Source of the DNA: UBA7887 sp964408735
GTDB lineage: Bacteria; Pseudomonadota; Alphaproteobacteria; UBA7887
NCBI GenBank assembly: GCA_964408735.1
Contig: CAYPAX010000045.1
Span: forward strand, 1 to 35,158
Length of the DNA stretch: 35,158 bases
Reading direction: 5' to 3'
Shown: positions 8,801 to 16,356 of the stretch, piece by piece
Layout: each line of letters begins with the position of its first letter
Position numbering within the stretch: the first letter of the stretch is position 1
Made by a program: the position numbers and the translations under genes
The notes under the pieces: model-generated
Told to the model about the DNA's origin: nothing
The model's database searches: none
Seen by the model: the letters and a program-made list of their open reading frames with translations, nothing else

Positions 8801-9538
8801 CTATGCCTCGATCGGGGCCGAGACGTGAATGCTGTAGCCCGCAGCGTCCGCATCGCCATAGAACATGCGGACCGTCTCGAGGCTGAACTCCTCCGGCGCC
8901 TTGCCGAACAAAGATAGCTTGTCAAGCAAGTCGGGAGTGACAGTGATGATATCGGTCCCCGTTTGCTCCGCATGAACGATATTGAGCACCTCGCGCGGGC
9001 TTGCCCACAGCAACTCCGCTTTGGGGCATTCGCTCAGTGCCGCCTTGGCCTCGGTCATGACCGGGATCGGATCGACCCCGGTATCCGCCAGCCGGCCGGC
9101 AAACAACGAGACGATCGCAAAAACGTCAGGCTCCAGGACCGACGCTATCGCCCGCACCTGTTCGACCGTGAAGACGGCCGTCACATTGACCTGGATGCCC
9201 GCTCTTGACAGCGCACCGATAACAGGCCCCGTGAACTCGCCCTGGGTATTGGTCACGGGAATCTTGACATTGACGTTCGGTGCCCAGGCTCCGATCTCCC
9301 GCCCTTGCGCCTCCATGGTCGGCAAATCGTCCGCGAAAACCTCGAACGACACGGGCTTATCCGTCACTTCGCTGAGAACCAGCTTGGCGAAGCTGGAATA
9401 GTCGGTCACCCCGGATTTCCGCATCAAAGTCGGGTTCGTGGTGAGCCCCTTGATCCACGGCAAGACGGAAAGCTCGCGAATTCTCTCGATGTCCGCGCCA
9501 TCGGCGAAGATCTTGACCCTCAGGCTTTCGAGATTCAT
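8801..9538 (-). CDS. Small transaldolase (fructose-6-phosphate aldolase/TalB-like subfamily)
   Basis: Encodes 245 residues, a single TIM barrel of the short transaldolase type. WIKGLTTNPTLM (28-39) is the family signature and NVKIPVT (90-96) carries the Schiff-base Lys, K92. AAGGAG lies 6 bases before the ATG. Transaldolases move a dihydroxyacetone unit between sugar phosphates; one product is sedoheptulose-7-phosphate, the precursor of heptoses. Between a HAD phosphatase and epimerases in a heptose-like operon, supplying or remodelling a C7 ketose phosphate is the simplest idea, but an aldolase reaction on another ketose is equally compatible. Confidence 0.85.
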   Translation of the reverse strand: MNLESLRVKIFADGADIERIRELSVLPWIKGLTTNPTLMRKSGVTDYSSFAKLVLSEVTDKPVSFEVFADDLPTMEAQGREIGAWAPNVNVKIPVTNTQGEFTGPVIGALSRAGIQVNVTAVFTVEQVRAIASVLEPDVFAIVSLFAGRLADTGVDPIPVMTEAKAALSECPKAELLWASPREVLNIVHAEQTGTDIITVTPDLLDKLSLFGKAPEEFSLETVRMFYGDADAAGYSIHVSAPIEA

Positions 9539-9580
9539 GTCGGCTCCTTCGTCACATTTGTCATCACCGAGCCTCCCCCG

Positions 9581-10117
9581 TCACAGGTATTGCGATAAAA
9601 TGTAATCCGCTGCCTCGGGCAAACCCTGGCACACATGATCCGCCCGGTAAACGAGCGCCTCGCTATATCCACGGTCGATGAAGATCGTCCGGCAGTCGGC
9701 GTTTTGCCCCGCGCCTATATCTCGCCATCGATCCCCCACTATAAAGCTCATTGTCAGGTCGAGGTCAAACTCGCTGGCCGCCTCCAGCAGCATTCCTGGC
9801 TTCGGCTTGTAGCATGTGCACGAGGGTCCGTCTTCTTCGTAGCAAACTTTGATCGAATCGATCGGAAGGTCGGCAGTTAACGCCGCGTGCATGCGCTCCA
9901 CCTCGGCCTTCGCGACGATGCCTCGTGCAACATCTGGCTGGTTGGTCACGACGACAAGCCGGTATCCCGCCGCGTGCAATCGACCGAGCGCATCCGCGAC
10001 CCCATCGAGTATTTCGAATTCCGCCATGGAGGTTGGCGCGTATGGTCGCCCCTCGCGCACGATGGCGCGGCAAAGCACGCCATCGCGGTCCAGGAAGACC
10101 GCCCGAGCTTTGGTCAC
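9581..10117 (-). CDS. HAD-superfamily phosphatase, GmhB-like (heptose-1,7-bisphosphate 7-phosphatase type)
   Basis: Encodes about 178 residues. FLDRDGV carries the nucleophile D10 and acid D12, VVTNQ holds motif II, K104 or K106 lies in YKPKPGM, and VGDRWRDIGAG gives the metal Asp residues. GmhB has a Zn loop with C-x-H...C-x-C; here it reads C92, E94, C100, C102, so the His is Glu. The reading frame is open to 10240, but the GTG at 10117 overlaps the stop of the SIS gene (GTGA), the more credible start; GTG 10120 is an alternative. GmhB removes the C7 phosphate of heptose bisphosphate before nucleotidyl transfer. Here it fits between the SIS isomerase and the bifunctional kinase. Confidence 0.82.
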   Translation of the reverse strand: MTKARAVFLDRDGVLCRAIVREGRPYAPTSMAEFEILDGVADALGRLHAAGYRLVVVTNQPDVARGIVAKAEVERMHAALTADLPIDSIKVCYEEDGPSCTCYKPKPGMLLEAASEFDLDLTMSFIVGDRWRDIGAGQNADCRTIFIDRGYSEALVYRADHVCQGLPEAADYILSQYL

Positions 10118-10695
10118 CACTTCGTCGTGTTTGTCTGCAGGGACGGGTGCGAGACGAGGCAATGCCAAACGACCGACTGAAAGGCCTCGGAATGCGGCGT
10201 TACACGATCCGCAGAGACGGTTGGGATCACGATGACGCAATCCCCAGCTTCGCAGGTATACCCGTCCGAACGCCCAACGACGCCGAAGACCTTCAGGTCT
10301 CTGGCCTTGGCCTCCTCAATTCCTCGAACGATATTCATGCTGACCTGGCGCTCGCGATTGCCGCCCCCGACAGAGAAAACGAACACCGCATCGGACTCGT
10401 TCGCCCGACTCACGCCAAGCCATTCGGCAAAGACCGTCTCCCAGCCTTCGTCGTTGGTCCTCGCGGTCAGCTCGGAAACATTGTCCGTCGGCGCATATGC
10501 CTCGATGCTGCAGAGCTTGCGGAAGTCATTCACCGCATGGGAGCAATTGCCGGCGCTGCCCCCGACGCCAAGAAAGAAGAGGCGGCCACCCCTGTCGCGC
10601 AACGCCCGCAACTCATTTGCCAATTGGTCGATGGCGGCATGGTCAATTTCGCGGGCGATCTGCTCCACTTCCCGGAAATATTGAACAACCGACAT
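10114..10695 (-). CDS. SIS-domain phosphosugar isomerase (GmhA-related subfamily)
   Basis: Encodes 193 residues, one SIS domain. GVGGSAGNCSH (43-53) and FSVGGGN are the phosphosugar-binding loops. Relative to GmhA, which makes D-glycero-D-manno-heptose-7-phosphate from sedoheptulose-7-phosphate, the His (H53) is kept, the catalytic Glu is Asp (D57), and the C-terminal catalytic His is not aligned; instead TPHSEAFQSVVWH is found. So it is GmhA-like in place and fold, with a changed active site. It is the first gene of the minus-strand operon; AGGGGGCG lies about 8 bases before the ATG. It overlaps the HAD phosphatase by GTGA. The most likely role is aldose-ketose isomerisation of a phosphosugar. 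Confidence 0.8.
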   Translation of the reverse strand: MSVVQYFREVEQIAREIDHAAIDQLANELRALRDRGGRLFFLGVGGSAGNCSHAVNDFRKLCSIEAYAPTDNVSELTARTNDEGWETVFAEWLGVSRANESDAVFVFSVGGGNRERQVSMNIVRGIEEAKARDLKVFGVVGRSDGYTCEAGDCVIVIPTVSADRVTPHSEAFQSVVWHCLVSHPSLQTNTTKW

Positions 10696-11272
10696 AACAA
10701 GCGCCCCCTTGAGTTCACCACGCTCGTAAGAGCCCCCAAAGCAACCTCAATATCGAAAATTGTGCCAAAGTCCACTGAAAGAATCCCGGCAGCCCCATCT
10801 GCACGATGAGATGCTGGCGGCAGTGCGCAGGACTGCGTTCAGGCAGCAAGGATTTTCGACTGAGAATCAATACGTTGCGCTTGCCATGCCAGCGCATGAG
10901 ACAGTCAGCAGTCGATTGAGACAATGCTTGCAATGCCCGCTGCGCCTCGTTTCCGGACGGACCCGAACACTATTGAAACGCTTGCTCTCACTCGAATCGT
11001 ATCGCAGATTCGCAGCTGCCCAAGTCGCGTAGGATTCCTGATCGGCGCGCCGCCTGAATTGGGCTGATATCCGCAGGTGGCCGAGAATCGATGCTAGTTT
11101 CGCGTATGGTATCAATGCTATGAACGGCGCGATCACAAGGTGCTGAGAAAGAGGGCTGAAGCCAACGGATTGACGAGGACGTTGTTCGTGACTACGGCAT
11201 TAATGTGAATTCGTTGCACGACTATGACTGGAAGATGGGGGTGATAAAGGCGATGTTGAGGCCGATTCGGCT
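10696..11272. other. Divergent intergenic region between the two sugar operons
   Basis: This 577-base stretch separates the minus-strand operon, starting at 10695, from the plus-strand operon, starting at 11273, and should contain promoters for both. I cannot place convincing -35/-10 pairs. Base use is less GC-rich than in the flanking genes. A 48-codon open stretch starts at ATG 10924 on the plus strand and ends TGA at about 11068; it has no recognisable motif. The last 180 bases hold what looks like a gene remnant, listed separately. Confidence 0.6.
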
Positions 11273-11276
11273 ATGA
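11098..11276 (+). pseudogene. Possible decayed 3' end of an upstream operon gene
   Basis: Two overlapping plus-strand frames can be joined by one indel near 11160-11175. The first (from 11098) includes YERRDHKVLRKRAEANGLT; the second (from 11160) includes DEDVVRDYGINVNSLHDYD and ends ...MLRPIRL with TGA at 11274-11276. That stop overlaps the ATG of the E1 alpha gene as ATGA, exactly the coupling seen between intact genes here. No intact start is found and a stop precedes 11098. I recognise no family. It may be a truncated, frameshifted gene or, if the indel is a sequencing error, a short real one. Confidence 0.3.
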
Positions 11277-12277
11277 CTGATGCGCTGGAAGCGAATGGCG
11301 AGTCACTACCGGGCCCGGCGAATGTAACACTTCGGCAGCTCTATGGTGAGATGCTGCGCATACGCCTCGTCGAGGAGACCATGGCGGAGCGCTACGCTGA
11401 GCAGGAGATGCGCTGCCCAGTGCATCTTTCCGTCGGCCAGGAAGCGGCGGCCGTTGGCGTGTGTGCAGCACTGCGACGGACCGACAAGGTGCTCAGCACC
11501 CATCGCTGCCATGCCCATTACCTTGCCAAGGGCGGTGACCTCTACCGCATGATGGCGGAGATTTATGGCAAGGCCGACGGCTGTGTTGGGGGGCGTGGGG
11601 GCTCCATGCACCTCTGCGATCAAGAGGTTGGCATGCTGGCGAGCGTTCCCATCGTTGCCAGTTCCATTCCGCTGGCTGTGGGCAGCGCGCTGGCGGACAA
11701 GCGGGCCGGCCGCGATACCGTTACCGTTGCCTTTTTCGGCGATGCCTCAGTGGAGGAGGGCGTCTTTCATGAGAGCGCCAACTTTGCCCAATTGCACAAG
11801 CTGCCTGTGGTGTTCGTCTGTGAGAACAATCTTTTCTCAATCTACACCGCGCTTGAGGCGCGCCAGCCTGAGCGTCCGATCATGGAATTGGCCGGCGCCC
11901 ACGCCATGGCAAAGGCCGAGGGCGACGGAAATAACGTTCTGTCCGTGTCAGAGCTGACTCAGGCAGCAGTCGAGCGTGCCAGGAGCGGCCAAGGCCCGAG
12001 TTTTCTGGTCTTGCACACATATCGCTGGCGCGAGCATTGCGGACCGAACTATGACAATGATCTGGGCTACCGCACGCCGGAGGAGTTCGAGGCATGGAAA
12101 GAGAATTGTCCTGTCGAGGGAACTCGCCGCCAATTGCTCGACGCCGGAGATCTGAGTGAGGCAGAGGACGATCGCATGCGTGGGGATATCCAGGCCGAGA
12201 TAGACAAAGTTTTCGAGCGCGCGCGGGCGGCCGATCTGCCGCCAAGCGAAGATGCCGGACGGTTTGTTTACGCATGA
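11273..12277 (+). CDS. TPP-dependent 2-oxoacid dehydrogenase-type E1 component, alpha subunit
   Basis: Encodes 334 residues, usual for pyruvate/acetoin dehydrogenase E1 alpha. The thiamine-diphosphate motif begins FFGDASVEEGVFHES (about 154-168) and ends near FVCENN (181-186); PVHLSVGQEA and GRGGSMH are also family signatures. The active-site loop near the C-terminus, normally HGHS, reads REHC. The protein pairs with the beta subunit, whose start overlaps its stop by 4 bases. No lipoyl E2 or E3 gene is nearby, and the following genes are sugar aminotransferases, so it may transfer an activated two-carbon unit in sugar biosynthesis rather than feed acetyl-CoA. That role is inference. The ATG at 11273 has no strong ribosome site but overlaps an upstream stop. 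Confidence 0.85.
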   Translation: MTDALEANGESLPGPANVTLRQLYGEMLRIRLVEETMAERYAEQEMRCPVHLSVGQEAAAVGVCAALRRTDKVLSTHRCHAHYLAKGGDLYRMMAEIYGKADGCVGGRGGSMHLCDQEVGMLASVPIVASSIPLAVGSALADKRAGRDTVTVAFFGDASVEEGVFHESANFAQLHKLPVVFVCENNLFSIYTALEARQPERPIMELAGAHAMAKAEGDGNNVLSVSELTQAAVERARSGQGPSFLVLHTYRWREHCGPNYDNDLGYRTPEEFEAWKENCPVEGTRRQLLDAGDLSEAEDDRMRGDIQAEIDKVFERARAADLPPSEDAGRFVYA

Positions 12278-13356
12278 CTGACGATCGCACGATTACCTAC
12301 GCTGAAGCGTTGCGAGAGGGCTTGGCGGAAGCGGTCAGGCATGACCCTTCAGTCTACCTGCTAGGTGAGGGCATCGACGACCCCGGATCATTCTTCGGCA
12401 CCACGCGCGGCATTGCGGCGGAACACGGCGCGGATCGTGTAATCGAGATGCCGGTATCCGAGAACGCGCTTACCGGCATCGCCGTCGGCGCGGCAATGTG
12501 CGGTGACCGCCCGGTCATGCAGGTGCACCGCGTGGAGTTCGCGTTGCTTGCCTTCGAGCAGCTTGTCAACAACGCGGCCAAAACCCATTACGCCAGCAAC
12601 GGCCAGCACAAGGTTCCCCTGGTGCTGCGTATGATCGTCGGTCGCGGCTGGGGCCAAGGGCCGCAGCACTCGCAGAGCTTGGAGACCGTCTTCGCGCACG
12701 TGCCCGGCCTCAAGGTGATCATGCCGACACTGCCGGCGGACGCAAAGGGTATGCTGATTTCGGCCATTGCCGACGACAATCCGGTCATCTCCATTGAGCA
12801 CCGCTGGCTCTACAATACCAATGGCTCGGTCCCGGAAGGCTATGCGCCGCGCCAGATCGAGCGCCCCGAGATTGTCAGCCCGGGCAGCGACGCGACCGTG
12901 GTCGCGACCTCGTATATGACTCTGGAGGCGATTCGCGCCGCCGAAGCGCTGGACCGGCAAGGCTGTTCTGTAGAAGTCATCGACATGCGCGTGCTACGGC
13001 CGCTGGACATGACCCCGATCTTGGAGTCCGTACGCAAGACCGGCCGCCTGCTGGTCGTCGATACGGGCTGGGTGAGCTATGGCCTTGGCTCCGAGGTCGT
13101 GGCCAGTGTGGCGACAGAGTGCTTTGGTCAGCTTGCCGTGCCGCCGCAACGGGCCGGCCTCGCCGACCATCCGACGCCGAGCTCACGCGGCCTGGTGCCG
13201 GGGTTCTACCCTGATTCCCTATCGATTGCGGCTGCGGTGGGCGAACTTTGCGGCCTTCCCGAAGAGCGGCTGGCGATGGCTCGCAGCTTCATCGAACAGG
13301 AACGGGGCGATCAGCCGATCGACACCCCGGATCCCTACTTTCGCGGACCGTTTTGA
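12274..13356 (+). CDS. TPP-dependent E1 component, beta subunit (transketolase-like)
   Basis: Encodes 360 residues. The pyrimidine-binding domain has EMPVSEN with E63, the Glu that activates the thiamine ring, and GWGQGPQHSQSLE carries H132, equal to the catalytic His of pyruvate dehydrogenase E1 beta. The C-terminal transketolase domain follows (SDATVVATSYMT, VEVIDMRVLRPLD). It overlaps the alpha gene by ATGA, the usual arrangement of a heterotetramer encoded as a pair. All main cofactor residues are present, so an active enzyme is expected. The absence of E2/E3 and the sugar-gene setting are the odd points. Confidence 0.86.
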   Translation: MTDDRTITYAEALREGLAEAVRHDPSVYLLGEGIDDPGSFFGTTRGIAAEHGADRVIEMPVSENALTGIAVGAAMCGDRPVMQVHRVEFALLAFEQLVNNAAKTHYASNGQHKVPLVLRMIVGRGWGQGPQHSQSLETVFAHVPGLKVIMPTLPADAKGMLISAIADDNPVISIEHRWLYNTNGSVPEGYAPRQIERPEIVSPGSDATVVATSYMTLEAIRAAEALDRQGCSVEVIDMRVLRPLDMTPILESVRKTGRLLVVDTGWVSYGLGSEVVASVATECFGQLAVPPQRAGLADHPTPSSRGLVPGFYPDSLSIAAAVGELCGLPEERLAMARSFIEQERGDQPIDTPDPYFRGPF

Positions 13357-13414
13357 TGTCGGCCCGGTACTGAACCTCCTGTCAACCACTAGAGAGGCTG
13401 AAACAAGCTCAACC

Positions 13415-14524
13415 ATGCATGTGCGCTATTCACCACTTGCCCAACAATTCGCCAATCCGGACGAGATTTTTGACGAAATCCGCGACCTCGTCGCAAGCGG
13501 GGATTTTACGCTTGGCGGCGTGGTATCGGAGTTCGAGGCAAAGTTCGCGGAATTGCTCGGTGTCAAGCATGCGATAGGTGTCGGCTCCGGCACGGATTCG
13601 CTGAAGTTGCCCCTGAAGGCGCTCGGCCTGGGTCCAGGGAACGAGGTGATCACGAGCGCAAATACGTTCTACGCGACCGTTGGTGCCATTGCCGAAGTGG
13701 GGGCAACGCCGGTATTCGTTGATTGCGACGACACCTTCTGTATCGACGTTGCGAAGATCGAGGCGGCGATCACGCCCCGGACGAAGGCGCTGATGCCGGT
13801 TCATCTGACCGGCGACGTGGCAAACATGACCGAGATCATGGCGGTGGCCGAGAGACACGACATTCCCGTGGTCGAAGACGCCTGCCAGAGTCTGCTGGGA
13901 ACCCACAATGGCCGGCTTGCGGGAACCTTTGGCGTTGCCGCCGGTTTCTCCATGCATCCGCTGAAGATCATCAATGTCTGGGGCGATGCCGGCATCGTTG
14001 TGACAGACGATGACGAAATGAACCGCAAAGTTCGTCTGCTGCGGAACCACGGTCTGGTGAACCGCGACGAGATGGAGATACTCGGTTACAACACGCGACT
14101 GGATTCTCTGCAGGCGGTCGTTGGTAAAAAAATGGTTGCTCGAGCACAGGATATTGTTCGCAAGCGGGCGGAGAATGCCTCGTTTTACGACGCAGGCTTC
14201 GCGACAATTCCACAGATCACCATTCCGCCGCGCAACCAGGGCTCGACCCACGTGTTTCTGCTATACGTTTTGTTCGCCGAGGACAGGGATGCGCTTATCC
14301 AACACTGTCTGGATGCGGATATCGAAGCGAAGGTCCACTACCCCATACCGCTATACATGCAGAAGCCGCTTGCTCATCTGGGGCACAAGCGTGGCGACTT
14401 TCCGGTAAGTGACCGACACGCCACTGATGTCATCAGCTTTCCTGTCGATCAACACCTCAGTCGCGACGAGATGGACTATGTCATCTCAACGGTGCGCGAA
14501 TTCTATGAAGGCAAAAAGGCATGA
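13415..14524 (+). CDS. DegT/DnrJ/EryC1 family PLP sugar aminotransferase (first)
   Basis: Encodes 369 residues. GVGSGTDSLKL (55-65) is the phosphate-binding turn, PVVEDACQ (151-158) holds the Asp that contacts the PLP ring nitrogen, and SMHPLKIINVWGDAG carries the Schiff-base Lys, K184. Such enzymes transfer an amino group from glutamate to a 3- or 4-keto nucleotide sugar. The frame is open upstream into the E1 beta gene, but ATG 13415 begins the conserved part; a purine-rich AGAGAGG lies farther upstream than ideal. The next aminotransferase overlaps it by ATGA. The substrate is a keto-sugar not identified here. Confidence 0.87.
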   Translation: MHVRYSPLAQQFANPDEIFDEIRDLVASGDFTLGGVVSEFEAKFAELLGVKHAIGVGSGTDSLKLPLKALGLGPGNEVITSANTFYATVGAIAEVGATPVFVDCDDTFCIDVAKIEAAITPRTKALMPVHLTGDVANMTEIMAVAERHDIPVVEDACQSLLGTHNGRLAGTFGVAAGFSMHPLKIINVWGDAGIVVTDDDEMNRKVRLLRNHGLVNRDEMEILGYNTRLDSLQAVVGKKMVARAQDIVRKRAENASFYDAGFATIPQITIPPRNQGSTHVFLLYVLFAEDRDALIQHCLDADIEAKVHYPIPLYMQKPLAHLGHKRGDFPVSDRHATDVISFPVDQHLSRDEMDYVISTVREFYEGKKA

Positions 14525-15627
14525 CCGAGATCAAGGTATCATTTTTGGATTTGCAGCCCCGGTATCAGGAGGAGAGGGAGGATCTGCTGGCCATATTCGA
14601 CCGTACCCTCGCCTCGGGGCATTTGGTCGGAACGCCGGAGATCGCGGAGTTCGAGGCGGAGGTGGTGGCGTTCACCGGCGCTGGGCATTGCGTATCCTTG
14701 AACTCAGGCACCGATGCTCTGATGTCCGCCCTGTGGGCATGCGGCATCGGCAAGGGCGACGAGGTGATAACCACGCCAATCTCTTTCGTCGCCACCACCG
14801 GCGCGATCATGCATGTGGGCGCGGTTCCGGTCTATGCCGATGTGGGCGAGGACCAAAATATCGATCCCGAGAAGATCGAGGCGCGCATCACCGACAAGAC
14901 CAAAGCGATAATGCCAGTGCATTGGGGCGGGCGCTTCGCCAATATGGAAGCGATCAATGACATAGCCGAGCGGCATGGTCTCGACGTAATCGAGGATTCC
15001 GCGCAAACCATGGGGGCCCGCTATCATGGGCGCCACGGCGGCACCATGGGACGTGTTGGCGCGGTGTCCTGTCATCCCTTGAAGAATCTCAATGCCATCG
15101 GCGACAGCGGGTTCCTGCTCACCGATGACGCAGATATTGCCGAGAAGGTTCGCATGTTCCGCAATCACGGCCTCGCCGGCCGCGACGATTGTGCGTTCTA
15201 CGGCGTAAATTCACGCATGGATGTGCTCAACGCCCAGGTGCTGTCCTATCGGCTGGGGCGCTTGGATGACGTGATTACCAAGCGGCGCCACAATGCGAAT
15301 CTCTATCGCAAGCTGATAACGGCAGAGTCCGTGTTCATACCGAAGGATCCCGCCAACGAGGACAACAGCTACGTCATGTTCCTGGTTCAGGCGGACCGGC
15401 GGGATGATTTGCAGGCGTATTTGGCCGACCGCGGCATTCAGGCCCTGGTGTATTACGGCACGCCCCTTCACCTGCACCGATCGGCGGCTGATCTTGGCTA
15501 CAAACGTGGCGACCTGCCGGTTGCCGAAGCCCAGGCCGACCGGGTGCTGGCACTTCCTCACAACCAATATCTGACCGAATCCCAGATCGCCTATGTTTCC
15601 GAATCTATCAATGAATTTTACGGCTAA
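14521..15627 (+). CDS. DegT/DnrJ/EryC1 family PLP sugar aminotransferase (second)
   Basis: Encodes 368 residues of the same family as its upstream neighbour: LNSGTDALMSAL (60-71), DVIEDSAQTMGA (155-166), and SCHPLKNLNAIGDSG with the Schiff-base Lys K188. It is only moderately similar to the first copy across the visible motifs, so the two likely act on different keto-sugars or positions rather than being a recent duplicate. It overlaps the first by ATGA. Together they predict a sugar with two amino groups, or two different amino sugars, in the glycan. Confidence 0.87.
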   Translation: MTEIKVSFLDLQPRYQEEREDLLAIFDRTLASGHLVGTPEIAEFEAEVVAFTGAGHCVSLNSGTDALMSALWACGIGKGDEVITTPISFVATTGAIMHVGAVPVYADVGEDQNIDPEKIEARITDKTKAIMPVHWGGRFANMEAINDIAERHGLDVIEDSAQTMGARYHGRHGGTMGRVGAVSCHPLKNLNAIGDSGFLLTDDADIAEKVRMFRNHGLAGRDDCAFYGVNSRMDVLNAQVLSYRLGRLDDVITKRRHNANLYRKLITAESVFIPKDPANEDNSYVMFLVQADRRDDLQAYLADRGIQALVYYGTPLHLHRSAADLGYKRGDLPVAEAQADRVLALPHNQYLTESQIAYVSESINEFYG

Positions 15628-15666
15628 GAGCCGCAAACCACGTCACGAACAAGGGGCCCACACGTC

Positions 15667-16353
15667 GTGGTCCTGACCGGACCGGTATTGATCGTATCAC
15701 CGCACGCCATGGATGAAGTCCTTGGCTGTGGCGGCAGCATGGCCATATTGGCGGATAGCGGCACCACCGTGACGACCTTGGTGTTGTTTGGAGATGGCAA
15801 GGGTGCTGACGCTGCGCGCCGTGACGCGTGCTGCGCTAGCAGTAAGGTGCTTGGCACGGACGTTCCGAGCTTTGCCGAACTACCGGAGAATGCTGGTGAT
15901 ACCGTGCCCCTCGGCGACGTCATCGGCATTGTTGAAAAGGCGATAAGAGAGGCGTCTGCCGCTACGGTCCTGGTGTGTCACGGGGGCAACCTCAATATTG
16001 ATCATCAAGTGGCATTTCGCGCGACCATGACGGCAGTGCGCCCGGTGCCGGGAGCCAAAGTGAGGACCTTTCTCACCTACGAAATACCTTCGGCTACCGA
16101 CTGGACGACACCTGGGCATGGGCCGCCGTTTCGGCCGAATTTTTTCGGCGATATCGAACTTGGGCTGGAACGCAAGCTGGCGGCTTTGTCACAACCCGGA
16201 GCGGACTGTCGCCCCTGGCCCCATGCGCGTTCCATCGAGGCAGTGCGCAACCTGGCTTTGGCACGCGGCGCTTCCGTGGGGCTTGGCGCAGCAGAGGCGT
16301 TCTCTCTGGAGCGTTGCGTCTCCGATATCTCTGAGCCTAGCACGACACTCTGA
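15667..16353 (+). CDS. PIG-L/LmbE family N-deacetylase
   Basis: Encodes 228 residues. SPHAMDEVLGCGG near the N-terminus is the family's PHPDDExxG motif, with His and the metal Asp kept but the second and third positions changed (AM for PD). NIDHQVAF supplies the distal metal His. Members remove N-acetyl groups from amino sugars with a Zn ion. The start is GTG at 15667, about 40 bases after the aminotransferase stop, with no strong ribosome site. The next gene starts 3 bases after its stop. It may deacetylate an N-acetylated sugar made by the preceding aminotransferases. Confidence 0.8.
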   Translation: MVLTGPVLIVSPHAMDEVLGCGGSMAILADSGTTVTTLVLFGDGKGADAARRDACCASSKVLGTDVPSFAELPENAGDTVPLGDVIGIVEKAIREASAATVLVCHGGNLNIDHQVAFRATMTAVRPVPGAKVRTFLTYEIPSATDWTTPGHGPPFRPNFFGDIELGLERKLAALSQPGADCRPWPHARSIEAVRNLALARGASVGLGAAEAFSLERCVSDISEPSTTL

Positions 16354-16356
16354 TTC

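Noticed and set aside
10924..11068. 48-codon plus-strand frame in the divergent region
   Set aside because: No motif and no clear ribosome site; possibly part of a decayed gene but not connected to the remnant at 11098 by a simple indel.
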